A program made the translations under genes and the position numbers. From the NCBI GenBank assembly GCA_900543585.1, contig UQRP01000004.1, forward strand, positions 1 to 64,000: a stretch of 64,000 nt of DNA. Reading direction: 5' to 3'. The stretch's first letter is position 1, and each line of letters begins with the position of its first letter. Shown here one piece after another: positions 32,699 to 40,657 of this stretch. Source of the stretch: an uncultured Prevotella sp. GTDB taxonomy: Bacteria; Bacteroidota; Bacteroidia; Bacteroidales; Bacteroidaceae. The notes under the pieces are model-generated. The model saw only the letters and a list, made by a program, of their open reading frames with translations, had not been told where the DNA came from and did not search any database.

Positions 32699-34672
32699 AT
32701 GAAGAAGAATTTGTTTGCGGCATTCATGCTCCTGCTGCTTGCCGTTTACGCTATAGGCGCAAAGGTGCAGGCCACAATCAACGGCTCAGCTTCTCAGAGC
32801 CATCGTCCCTTGCAGATCGCGCGCCAGGGCGTGTTCTCTTCGGGCGGCCGCGTCACGGTCCCCGTGCCCGGTGAGTACGATGCCACAAAGAACTGGCTCG
32901 ACATGAGCCGCAAGGGCACCACTGCGCACGTGGACCATGCCAACACGTTCTACCAGATTCCCGTCGGCGGCAGCGGTATTCCCGTGGTCTTCCTTCACGG
33001 CTATGGTCAGAGCCGCACGGGATGGCAGACGACACCCGACGGCCGCGAGGGATGGTCCGACATCTTCCTCGGCAAGGGCTACTCCGTATTTCTCGTGGAC
33101 CAGCCTCGGCGCGGTGCCGCCGGTGCCACGGAGAAGATGACCGCCGACGCTCTCGATGCCGACGGCAACAGCTATAAACCCGGCGACCAGGCGTGGTACA
33201 CTCACTTCCGCATCGGGCGCGTGGCCCCTGGGCGCTATGAGGGCTCGCAGTTCCCTGCCGGCGACGCGGCGCAGAACCAGTTCTTCTGTCAGATGACACC
33301 CAACACGGGCGGCTACGACGAGAAACTCTTCGGCCAGGCTCTCAGTGCCGTTCTCCGGGACGTGAGAAAAAAGACGGGCCGCAAAGCTGTCTATGTCACC
33401 CACTCGCAGGGTGGTCGTGTGGGTTGGCGGACCGATGCCGAGAATATCGCCGCCATCGTCGCCGTAGAGCCCGGTGGTGCGCCGCAGGTGGGCTCGGCGG
33501 AGTACAAGAAGTTTCTTGCCGCCAAGGTGCCGATGCTCTTCCTCTTCGGCGACTACATCGAGAACGGTCCCAAGGACATCCAGTCCACAGCCTTCTGGCA
33601 GGTCGTGTTGAAGCAGTGTCGCGACTTCGCAGCACAATACAACAAGGACGGTGGCGACGCGAAGGTTATCTATCTGCCCGACATGGGCATCCACGGCAAC
33701 AGCCATTTCATGTTTGAGGAGATGAACAACGGTCAGATTGCCGACCTCGTGGCCGACTGGCTCAAGAGCCATCAGCTTGGCGGTGCGACGAAGGAGGACA
33801 TGCCCTTCACAAACTTCGGCAACACGCTGCCACGCGAGGCGTTCCATGGCGAGGCTTACATCAGCAATATCATCGCCAAGGACAGCATTTACAACTTCCC
33901 GACGACCAATGTCATCACCTTCGCACCCGGTGCCCACAGCAACTGGCACCGCCACGGCGGCATGGATATCCTCGTCACCGGCGGTGTGGGCATCTACCAG
34001 CAGGAGGGTAGGGCGGCGCAGGTGCTCCGCAAGGGCGACGTGCTGCACATCCCCGCCGGGACACGCCACTGGCACGGAGCCGCACCGGGCAACTGGTTTC
34101 AGCAGATAGTCATCTACGACAAGGACTGGAAGCCGACGACGACTTATGCCGACGCTGACAACACCGTCACCGACGAAGCCTACAACCACCTCGCGATGGA
34201 GGAATATCCCCATCAGAACGCCCGCACCGACATCAGCATGTTCGCTCCCGGCGACTCGCTCCTGCAGCTGCCCACGTTCACGGGTAAGGTGCTACTCTCC
34301 AACACCCTGGAGGCCAATAACGCATCGGGAGCTCCCGACATCCACAACGTCGTCTTCGAGCCCGGTGTGTACAATGCCTGGCACGAGCATCCGGGCGGTC
34401 AGATCCTCTTGGTCACCGACGGCGTCATCTACCATCAGCTAAAGGGCAAGCCCGTAGAGGTGCTCCATCCCGGCGACGTGGCTCTCTGCCCGCCCAACGT
34501 GCTCCACTGGCATGGTGCCGCTCCCGGCTCCCGTGCCGCCCATCTGGCGGTGGGCACCAACCCCGGCAGCCCGGCGGTGAAGTGGACCAAGAAGTTTGTC
34601 AGCAAGAAAGCATACGATAAGATAAAAAAAGGCCGGCATAATTGCCGGCCCCTTCTATTAGGAGATGATTAG
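32699..34672 (+). CDS. Secreted esterase fused to two cupin domains
   Basis: 657 residues with signal peptide MKKNLFAAFMLLLLAVYAIG. Residues about 85-355 form an alpha/beta hydrolase like alkaline esterase 713: VVFLHGYGQSRTGW, LVDQPRRG, nucleophile YVTHSQGG (Thr replaces the usual first Gly), and histidine MGIHGNSHFMFEEMN. Residues about 375-480 and 520-635 are two cupins, each with the metal-binding pattern and the same HWHGAAPG signature (SNWHRHGGMDILV; NAWHEHPGGQILLV). The cupins resemble those of the carboxymuconolactone-decarboxylase neighbourhood. Sequential action on one ester substrate is inference. The last 15 codons run through the terminator hairpin of the converging htpG gene. Confidence 0.85.
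   Translation: MKKNLFAAFMLLLLAVYAIGAKVQATINGSASQSHRPLQIARQGVFSSGGRVTVPVPGEYDATKNWLDMSRKGTTAHVDHANTFYQIPVGGSGIPVVFLHGYGQSRTGWQTTPDGREGWSDIFLGKGYSVFLVDQPRRGAAGATEKMTADALDADGNSYKPGDQAWYTHFRIGRVAPGRYEGSQFPAGDAAQNQFFCQMTPNTGGYDEKLFGQALSAVLRDVRKKTGRKAVYVTHSQGGRVGWRTDAENIAAIVAVEPGGAPQVGSAEYKKFLAAKVPMLFLFGDYIENGPKDIQSTAFWQVVLKQCRDFAAQYNKDGGDAKVIYLPDMGIHGNSHFMFEEMNNGQIADLVADWLKSHQLGGATKEDMPFTNFGNTLPREAFHGEAYISNIIAKDSIYNFPTTNVITFAPGAHSNWHRHGGMDILVTGGVGIYQQEGRAAQVLRKGDVLHIPAGTRHWHGAAPGNWFQQIVIYDKDWKPTTTYADADNTVTDEAYNHLAMEEYPHQNARTDISMFAPGDSLLQLPTFTGKVLLSNTLEANNASGAPDIHNVVFEPGVYNAWHEHPGGQILLVTDGVIYHQLKGKPVEVLHPGDVALCPPNVLHWHGAAPGSRAAHLAVGTNPGSPAVKWTKKFVSKKAYDKIKKGRHNCRPLLLGDD
34621..34650 (-). terminator. 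Terminator of htpG, inside the converging coding region
   Basis: GGCCGGCATAATTGCCGGCC stem followed on the minus strand by seven T, 25 bases after the htpG stop. It lies within the 3' end of the esterase-cupin gene. Confidence 0.85.
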
Positions 34673-34674
34673 AG

Positions 34675-36729
34675 TCAACCTATCAGTTCAACGCTCCTCT
34701 TGAGGAACTTGTCAAGTGCCTCTCCCTTGAGCATGCCGTTCTGAAGCAGTGCCAGGTCGATGAGCTGGTGAACAATCTTGTTACCCTTGGCATAGTCGGC
34801 AAGAATCTTGGTCTTCTTCTCGCGCTCGTCGTTGATGGTCTTCTCTGTCTTTTGGAGATCGTCTTTCTCCTCCTGGCTCACCTCCTCAGGCTTCTTGTTG
34901 GCCTGACTCTGATGGAGGGCAGCGAGGCGGGCCTCCTGACCCTTGATGTCGCTGACGATAGGCTTCAAGGCTTCGTCAACGCTCTTCTTGGTGTCGTCGA
35001 GAACCTCTTTGATGAGCTTGTGGTCGGAGTTGAGCACAACCATGTAGGAATCGGGCATCTGGTTGTAGAAGCTCATTCCGGGCTGGAACTGGCTCATCTC
35101 TTTCATTCGGCGCATATACTCACTCTGTGTGATGAGTACAGGATTTGCAGTCTCACCGAGAGCTTCCACATCGACACTGAAATTGGCTTTTGCATCGGAA
35201 GGCATCTGCGAGCGGAAGACCTCTGACAATTTGTCACTGTCGTCCTTGTCAAGTGTCTCTTTCTTGACATCATCCTTGACGATGAGACGGTCGATGATGT
35301 CAGCGTCGACGCGGGAGAAACGACTCTTCTCGAACTTCTGCTCCAGCATGCTCACCATTGGCACATCGAGCTGGCCGTCAAGGAGCAACACACTATAACC
35401 CTTGTCCTGAGCGGCCTTGATATAGGTGTACTGGTCTTCCTTGTTGGTGGCATAGAGGTAGATGAGCTCTCCATTCTTATCCGTCTGGTTGTACTTGATG
35501 AGCGTCTTGTACTCGTCGAAGGTGAAGTACTTGCCGTCGACATCTTTGAAGAGTGCAAAGTCTTTGGCACGGTCGTAGAAGTCCTCTTGTGACAGCATAC
35601 CGTAGTTGATAAACAGCTTCAGACTGTCCCACTTCGACTCGTAGTCCTTGCGGTCGTCCTTGAAAGTCTGCTGCAAGCGGTCGGCGACCTTCTTGGTGAT
35701 ATAGGTTGAGATTTTCTTCACGTTGGCATCGCTCTGCAGATAGCTGCGGCTGACGTTCAGCGGAATATCCGGTGAGTCGATGACGCCATGGAGCAGGGTG
35801 AGGAAGTCGGGAACGATGCCCTCAACCTGGTCGGTGACGAAAACCTGGTTACAATATAGCTGTATCTTGTTGCGCTGCAGGTCGATATTGCTGTGAATGC
35901 GCGGGAAGTAGAGAATACCAGTCAGATGGAACGGATAGTCGACATTGAGGTGGATCCAGAACATCGGCTCGTCTTGCATAGGATAGAGCTCGCGATAGAA
36001 TTTCTTGTAGTCCTCGTCTTTGAGGGTAGAGGGAGTCTTTGTCCATAGCGGTTCCACATTATTAATAATGTTGTCCTCAGTGGTCTCCACCTCTTTGCCG
36101 TCCTTCCACTCTGTCTTCTTACCGAAGGCGATAGGTACGGGCATGAACTTACAGTATTTGGAGAGCAACTGTTGAATCTTGTTGTGCTCGAGATACTCCT
36201 TGCAGTCGTCGGCAATATGCAGGATGATGTCTGTACCGCGGTCAGCTTTCTCTGTCTCCTCAATGGAGAACTCTGGCGAGCCGTCGCAGACCCAGTGCTC
36301 GGCCGTGGCGCCATCCTTATAGCTCTTGGTGATAATCTCCACCTTGTCGCTGACCATGAAGGCAGAATAGAAACCGAGTCCGAAGTGTCCGATAATGGCA
36401 TTGGCCTCGTCTTTGTATTTAGATAAGAAATCGGTAACGCCGGAGAACGCTATCTGATTGATGTATTTGTCTATCTCCTCCGCTGTCATACCGAGTCCGC
36501 GGTCACTGATGGTCAGAGTCTTGGCATCCTTGTCGAGCTTAACATGGATAGTGAGGTCGCCTAACTCACCTTTGAAGTCGCCCTTCTGCTGTGCCGTTTT
36601 CAATTTCTGAGTGGCGTCGACGGCATTGGAGACCATCTCGCGAAGGAAGATTTCATGATCTGAATAGAGAAACTTTTTGATGACGGGGAAGATATTTTCG
36701 GTCGTTACCCCAATATTACCTTTCTTCAT
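34675..36729 (-). CDS. htpG: Molecular chaperone HtpG (Hsp90)
   Basis: 684-residue Hsp90 homologue. GHKL ATPase motifs are present: FLREMVSNAVDATQKL, ISDRGLGMTAEEI and IGHFGLGFYSAFMVSDKVEI; middle-domain text PLNVSRSYLQSDANVK carries the catalytic arginine region. The C-terminal dimerisation part has a charged insert (KKPEEVSQEEKDDLQKTEKTI) seen in Bacteroidetes members. A sigma-54 type promoter lies 46 bases upstream, unusual for a heat-shock chaperone. The transcript ends within the neighbouring gene. Confidence 0.96.
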   Translation of the reverse strand: MKKGNIGVTTENIFPVIKKFLYSDHEIFLREMVSNAVDATQKLKTAQQKGDFKGELGDLTIHVKLDKDAKTLTISDRGLGMTAEEIDKYINQIAFSGVTDFLSKYKDEANAIIGHFGLGFYSAFMVSDKVEIITKSYKDGATAEHWVCDGSPEFSIEETEKADRGTDIILHIADDCKEYLEHNKIQQLLSKYCKFMPVPIAFGKKTEWKDGKEVETTEDNIINNVEPLWTKTPSTLKDEDYKKFYRELYPMQDEPMFWIHLNVDYPFHLTGILYFPRIHSNIDLQRNKIQLYCNQVFVTDQVEGIVPDFLTLLHGVIDSPDIPLNVSRSYLQSDANVKKISTYITKKVADRLQQTFKDDRKDYESKWDSLKLFINYGMLSQEDFYDRAKDFALFKDVDGKYFTFDEYKTLIKYNQTDKNGELIYLYATNKEDQYTYIKAAQDKGYSVLLLDGQLDVPMVSMLEQKFEKSRFSRVDADIIDRLIVKDDVKKETLDKDDSDKLSEVFRSQMPSDAKANFSVDVEALGETANPVLITQSEYMRRMKEMSQFQPGMSFYNQMPDSYMVVLNSDHKLIKEVLDDTKKSVDEALKPIVSDIKGQEARLAALHQSQANKKPEEVSQEEKDDLQKTEKTINDEREKKTKILADYAKGNKIVHQLIDLALLQNGMLKGEALDKFLKRSVELIG

Positions 36730-36774
36730 GTACGTATTGTGTTTTTTATTCTTTTTATTTCTACGTTCAGAAAT

Positions 36775-36790
36775 TGCAAGAACTGTGCCA
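36775..36790 (-). promoter_or_regulatory. Sigma-54 type promoter of htpG
   Basis: TGGCACAGTTCTTGCA on the minus strand, with GG and GC ten bases apart and a full match to TGGCAC and TTGCA. The predicted start near 36764 gives a 35-base leader to the ATG. No TAnnTTTG core is evident in the same gap for htpG. Confidence 0.7.
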
Positions 36791-36900
36791 AAGGAGGTGA
36801 AAATCGGATTGAAAGTGGCAAAAATGTAAAAGGAAACGAAAAAATACGCTCTAAAGTGAAGAAATACTGAAATATTTACAAGTGTTTCGAAAAATATTCC

Positions 36901-36908
36901 TACCTTTG
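36901..36908 (+). promoter_or_regulatory. Orphan promoter -7 box
   Basis: TACCTTTG on the plus strand with no reading frame behind it; it would drive the candidate small RNA. Confidence 0.5.
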
Positions 36909-36914
36909 GCCCAT

Positions 36915-37006
36915 AGATTCATTTCAATAGGTTAAGGTTAGTTTTTTAAAAGGTTAAAAGAGCCCCAATCTGAGTCGTGAGACCGTGGATTGGGGTATTT
37001 TTTTTT
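36915..37006 (+). ncRNA. Candidate small RNA
   Basis: Between htpG and the minus-strand lipoprotein gene, a TACCTTTG core is followed after about 50 bases of GGTTAA-rich leader by stem CCCCAATC/GATTGGGG and a T-tract on the plus strand. The implied transcript is about 90 bases and has no open frame of note. The hairpin could instead serve as a weak terminator for the minus-strand gene, although the T-run points the other way. It does not match any RNA family I can identify. Confidence 0.45.
36963..37006 (+). terminator. Plus-strand intrinsic terminator
   Basis: Eight-base stem CCCCAATC with GATTGGGG and an inner GTC/GAC pair, followed by TA and a run of nine T. Confidence 0.8.
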
Positions 37007-37019
37007 GTATGCCGAAAGT

Positions 37020-37385
37020 CTATCGGACGCTTTTGACACCCACGATGCCTGTGAGCTTATCGTCGAGGTAGAAGGTGGAGGTCATGGTATCCTTGTCGAC
37101 AGCATATTTTACGGAAATCATGTTCAACTTGTCGGTACGGGGCTGGTATTTTGTGCCGGCCTTCACAATCTTGCCTTTGATGGCCTCAGTGTGCATGACT
37201 TGGAGGATGGAGTCCTTGACGTGGTTAGTGGAGTCAAGGTCAGACCAAGAGATGATGTCATAGTCAGGCAGCAACATCTGTTCAGACATAAACTGCTTGA
37301 CATGACTTTTAACCTGATGGTCCTCGCCACAAGCGGCAAGAACCATCAGGGATATAATAAATAATGCGAATACTACCTTTCTCAT
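37020..37385 (-). CDS. Small lipoprotein of unknown function
   Basis: 121 residues with a lipobox (MRKVVFALFIISLMVLAAC, Cys19), so it should be lipidated. The rest (HVKQFMSEQMLLPDYDIISW ... YLDDKLTGIVGVKSVR) is a small alpha/beta domain I do not recognise. Its ATG overlaps the last base of the pepD stop, so it is translated from the pepD transcript. Confidence 0.8.
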   Translation of the reverse strand: MRKVVFALFIISLMVLAACGEDHQVKSHVKQFMSEQMLLPDYDIISWSDLDSTNHVKDSILQVMHTEAIKGKIVKAGTKYQPRTDKLNMISVKYAVDKDTMTSTFYLDDKLTGIVGVKSVR

Positions 37386-38836
37386 TATTTCTCAGGGATA
37401 TTCTTCAGAATCTCTAATAGATGATCCCAGACCATCTGCACGGTGGGGATATAGAGGCACTCGTCGGGCGTGTGTACGTTGCGCAGTGTCGGTCCGAAGC
37501 TGACCATGTCGATATTTGGATATTTCTCTGAGAAAAGACCGCACTCCAGGCCTGCATGGATGCCACGTACCACGGGTTCCTTGCCAAAGAGCTTCTTGTA
37601 AGCGTCGATGGCGATGCGCTGGAGCTTAGAGTCATGCTTAGGCTGCCAAGCAGGATAGCCGTCGGTCTGGATGACGTCGGCACCGGCAAGCTCATAGGCG
37701 GCTTTGACCGTGTTGCACATATTCTCCAGGTTGCTTGTCACATTGCTGCGCTGCGAGCTGACAATCTCTACCTTGTCGTCGCTGCTCTGTACGCTGGCCA
37801 CATTGCTGGAAGTCTCTACCATCCATGCCAGCTCCTTGTCCTGACACATAGCGAAGACACCATTGTCGACGGCTTGCAGGGCGCGGATGATGTTGGTTCC
37901 GACAGCAGCGGGGATGACCTTCTGCGCCTCAGCGCTCTCCAGTCCCCATACCATAGTGGTGTCGGTGACATGATATTCGTCCTCGACGGCAGCAGCAAAC
38001 AGGTTCCAGTCGGCTTTGATCTCTTCCTTTTTGTCGGCGGGTACAGCGAAGATGACCTTGCCGTCGCGAGGGATGGCGTTGTGCATCTTTCCTGAGTTCC
38101 ACTGAGCTAAGCGCAGCGGCATCTTCGTCTGCTCGAGGTAAAGGAATCGTGCGATAATCTTAATGGCGTTGGCGCGCTTCTTCTCGATGTCGTCGCCGGA
38201 GTGACCACCGTTGAGGCCTTTCAGACTGCCTTCCAAGAAGAAATAGCCCTTGGGAGCGTCCTCCCGCTGGAACTTGAATGTGGCGATGGTGCTACGGCCA
38301 CCGGCGCAGGAGATGAAAATCTGGCCCTCATCTTCAGAGTCGAGGTTGATGAGGTAATCGCCGGTCATGAATCCGGCTTTCATCCCTAAGGCACCTGTGA
38401 GCTGTGTCTCCTCGTCGCGTGTGAAGACGCACTCGATGGGCCCATGCTCGATGTCGTCGGAGTCGAGGATAGCCAGTTCGATGGCATCACCGATACCGTC
38501 GTCGGCACCTAAGGTAGTGCCTTTGGCGTGCATCCAGTCGCCATCGACATATGTCTGGATGGCATCCTTATGGAAGTCGAAGTCGACATCAACAAGCTTG
38601 TCGCAGACCATGTCCATATGGCTCTGCAGAATGGTCGTGGCGCGGTTCTCGTAGCCTTTGGTAGCGGGCTTGCGGATAAGGACGTTGCCGGTCTCGTCGA
38701 CAATAGTCTCAAGGCCATGGTCGGCACCAAACTTCTTGAGATATGCTATCATCTGCTCCTCATGCTTGGAGGGACGGGGAATCTGATTGATTTTTGCAAA
38801 CTGCTCAAAGACGCGAGCAGGTTTCAATTCTGCCAT
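37385..38836 (-). CDS. pepD: Aminoacyl-histidine dipeptidase (cytosol nonspecific dipeptidase)
   Basis: 483-residue M20/M25 metallopeptidase that hydrolyses Xaa-His and many other dipeptides in the cytoplasm. Metal-ligand motifs: ILQSHMDMVCD near residue 70, TLGADDGIG with the bridging aspartate, FTRDEETQLTGA with the catalytic glutamates, and INLDSEDEG. The dimerisation domain is present, and RGIHAGLECGLF carries the last histidine. A minus-strand TAAATTTG at 38931-38938 may be its promoter, with a leader of about 90 bases. Coupled to the small lipoprotein gene. Confidence 0.95.
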   Translation of the reverse strand: MAELKPARVFEQFAKINQIPRPSKHEEQMIAYLKKFGADHGLETIVDETGNVLIRKPATKGYENRATTILQSHMDMVCDKLVDVDFDFHKDAIQTYVDGDWMHAKGTTLGADDGIGDAIELAILDSDDIEHGPIECVFTRDEETQLTGALGMKAGFMTGDYLINLDSEDEGQIFISCAGGRSTIATFKFQREDAPKGYFFLEGSLKGLNGGHSGDDIEKKRANAIKIIARFLYLEQTKMPLRLAQWNSGKMHNAIPRDGKVIFAVPADKKEEIKADWNLFAAAVEDEYHVTDTTMVWGLESAEAQKVIPAAVGTNIIRALQAVDNGVFAMCQDKELAWMVETSSNVASVQSSDDKVEIVSSQRSNVTSNLENMCNTVKAAYELAGADVIQTDGYPAWQPKHDSKLQRIAIDAYKKLFGKEPVVRGIHAGLECGLFSEKYPNIDMVSFGPTLRNVHTPDECLYIPTVQMVWDHLLEILKNIPEK

Positions 38837-38896
38837 AATAATTGTTTATTTTTAATGTTTTGTCTTATTTCTTTTTGCGTTTCAACCTATTTACAC

Positions 38897-38938
38897 TATC
38901 TTTGCAGCGTTTTTGGTTGTAAAACCAATGCAAATTTA
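38897..38938. promoter_or_regulatory. Divergent promoter cores for pepD and the small membrane protein gene
   Basis: TATCTTTG at 38897-38904 on the plus strand (42 bases before ATG 38946) and TAAATTTG at 38931-38938 on the minus strand, 95 bases before pepD. Confidence 0.5.
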
Positions 38939-38945
38939 GTAATTT

Positions 38946-39140
38946 ATGATAGAAACTCTGCTCTTGACGGTGTTAATAATTGCTATCGCCGTAGCTTTAC
39001 TCTCCGTCCGTGTCATCCTGCTCAAGAACGGGCGCTTCAAGTCGTATCACATCCACGACAGTCAGGCCATGAAAGATCGTGGCATCCACTGCGTCATCGA
39101 CCAGGACAGGGAGATGAGGGCAAAGTCGGCCAGTAAATAA
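38946..39140 (+). CDS. Small single-span membrane protein
   Basis: 64 residues: one hydrophobic helix (MIETLLLTVLIIAIAVALLSVRVILL) followed by a basic soluble tail with the motif GRFKSYHIHDSQAMKDRGIHCVIDQDREMR. Proteins of this shape are conserved in Bacteroidales, often beside OmpH genes; the function is not known. It begins 42 bases after a TATCTTTG core and precedes the OmpH-like gene by 18 bases. Confidence 0.8.
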   Translation: MIETLLLTVLIIAIAVALLSVRVILLKNGRFKSYHIHDSQAMKDRGIHCVIDQDREMRAKSASK

Positions 39141-39158
39141 ATAAAACGAAATAGAAAA

Positions 39159-39761
39159 ATGAAGAAAAGCATTATTCTCTCTGTGGCCATCGCCGCTGCC
39201 ACAACTTTGGGCATTACTTCTTGCGACAAGAGCTCACCCAAAATGGATGAGAAGGCGGAAGCCCCTGCACAGCAGGAGAAGACCAGCAGCAAGATTGCAT
39301 ATGTGGAGGTGGACTCCATCATGACACAATACAACTTCTGCAAGGACTATACAAAGATTCTGAACCAGAAGGGTAACAACATCCAGAAGACCCTTGCTGC
39401 CAAGCAGCAGGCCCTGCAGGCCGCCGCTGCCAACTTCCAGCAGAAGGTGCAGCAGAATGCTTACACCCGTGAGCAGGCTGAGGCTATCCAGGCTGGTCTG
39501 CAGAAGCAGAGCAACGACCTTCAGGCACTAAACCAACGTCTGAGCAACGAGTTTCAGGCTGAGACAGAGAAGTATAACAAGGCACTGCACGACTCTCTGC
39601 AGCACTACCTCGCTGTCTATAACAAGGACAAGAAGTATGGTCTCATCTTTGCCAAGCAGGGTGACAATCTGCTCTACGCCAATAAGTCCTATGATATTAC
39701 CAATGATGTCGTAGCAGGTCTTAACAAGGCTTACAAGGGCACAAAGACTGCCAAGAAGTAA
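39159..39761 (+). CDS. OmpH/Skp-family periplasmic chaperone, lipoprotein form
   Basis: 200 residues. The N-terminus ends in a lipobox (AAATTLGITSC), so unlike classical Skp this copy should be lipid-anchored. After a low-complexity linker comes KIAYVEVDSIMTQYNFCKDY, typical for OmpH, and a long coiled-coil rich in Gln and Ala (residues about 75-150) as in the Skp tentacles. Skp helps fold outer-membrane proteins in the periplasm. Co-transcribed with the preceding small membrane protein gene. Confidence 0.87.
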   Translation: MKKSIILSVAIAAATTLGITSCDKSSPKMDEKAEAPAQQEKTSSKIAYVEVDSIMTQYNFCKDYTKILNQKGNNIQKTLAAKQQALQAAAANFQQKVQQNAYTREQAEAIQAGLQKQSNDLQALNQRLSNEFQAETEKYNKALHDSLQHYLAVYNKDKKYGLIFAKQGDNLLYANKSYDITNDVVAGLNKAYKGTKTAKK

Positions 39762-39810
39762 CTGAAAAGAGCGGGTATAACAATTTTTTGCCAAAATATT
39801 TGCCAAAATA

Positions 39811-39842
39811 TTTGGTAGGTAGAAAAAATCGTTGTACCTTTG
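39811..39842 (+). promoter_or_regulatory. Complete promoter of tRNA-Arg(ACG)
   Basis: TTTG at 39811-39814, 20 bases, then TACCTTTG at 39835-39842: both boxes of the Bacteroidetes sigma factor consensus. Just upstream a TGCCAAAATATT unit is repeated in tandem. Confidence 0.8.
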
Positions 39843-39862
39843 CACTCGCTTAACAAAAGAAC

Positions 39863-39936
39863 GGCTCCGTAGCTCAACTGAATAGAGCATCTGACTACGG
39901 ATCAGAAGGTTCCGGGTTTGAATCCCAGCGGAGTCA
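39863..39936 (+). tRNA. tRNA-Arg (anticodon ACG)
   Basis: 74-base cloverleaf: acceptor GGCTCCG with CGGAGTC (one G-U), D arm AGCTCAACTGAATAGAGC, anticodon stem TCTGA/TCAGA with loop CTACGGA giving ACG, T arm GGGTTTGAATCCC. CCA is not encoded. The A34 is the expected substrate of TadA, encoded at 22466. Confidence 0.95.
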
Positions 39937-39942
39937 CAAATT

Positions 39943-39977
39943 AAAAGGGGTATCAAGGTTTCCTTGATACCCTTTTT
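39943..39977. terminator. Bidirectional terminator
   Basis: Stem AAGGGGTATCAAGG with CCTTGATACCC followed by five T; the reverse strand also ends in a T-run and can serve aat. Closely similar in core to the terminator of the other tRNA-Arg. Confidence 0.85.
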
Positions 39978-40000
39978 CATGCTATTATTTTTGAACGTCT

Positions 40001-40657
40001 CTATTCTTCCCTGATGATCTTCATGTATTCATCGTAGGGGATGTGCTCACCGCCCATGCTTTTCAGATGTGGAGTCTCAAACTGGCAGTCGATGATGTTG
40101 CCGCCGCGGTCTTTCATCAGGTTCGCCAGATAGATGAGTGCGAGCTTTGAGGCAGAGGGCTCCAGTGAGAACATACTCTCGCCGAAGAAAGACCGGCCTA
40201 TGGTGACCCCATACAGTCCGCCCACGAGATGGTCGGCATGCCAAACGTCTACGCTTGCCGCAAAGCCCTGGTCGTGGAGACGCTTATAGGCCTTTATCAT
40301 GTCTTTGCCGAGCCATGCACCCCGCATATCATACCTTCCGTCGGCACGGCTGCAACCTTCAATGACATCATCGAAAGCCTTGTTGAAGGTTACCTGATAA
40401 GTGCGGTGGTTGATGAGCGCCCGCATACTGTGGCTGACATGTATCTTATCGGGGAAGATGACAAACCTGTCCATGGGGCAGAACCATAGAATCTCGTCAT
40501 TCTCCTTGAAGCCATACCAGGGGAAGATACCATTACTATAAGCAAGCAGCAGGCGGTCGACGCTGAGGTCGCCGCCGACTGCTATCAGACCGTCCTCGTC
40601 GCCTTCGTGCGGGTCGGGAAAGGCCAAGACATTTTTATCCAATCGCCAGACTGTCAT
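40001..40657 (-). CDS. aat: Leucyl/phenylalanyl-tRNA--protein transferase
   Basis: 218-residue transferase that adds Leu or Phe to proteins starting with Lys or Arg, marking them for ClpS. Family text: FPDPHEGDEDGLIAVGGDLS, LLAYSNGIFPWY, GVTIGRSFFGESMFSLEPSASKLAL and IIDCQFETPHLKSMGG. It overlaps clpA by 23 bases, completing a clpS-clpA-aat operon for the N-degron pathway. Confidence 0.95.
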   Translation of the reverse strand: MTVWRLDKNVLAFPDPHEGDEDGLIAVGGDLSVDRLLLAYSNGIFPWYGFKENDEILWFCPMDRFVIFPDKIHVSHSMRALINHRTYQVTFNKAFDDVIEGCSRADGRYDMRGAWLGKDMIKAYKRLHDQGFAASVDVWHADHLVGGLYGVTIGRSFFGESMFSLEPSASKLALIYLANLMKDRGGNIIDCQFETPHLKSMGGEHIPYDEYMKIIREE

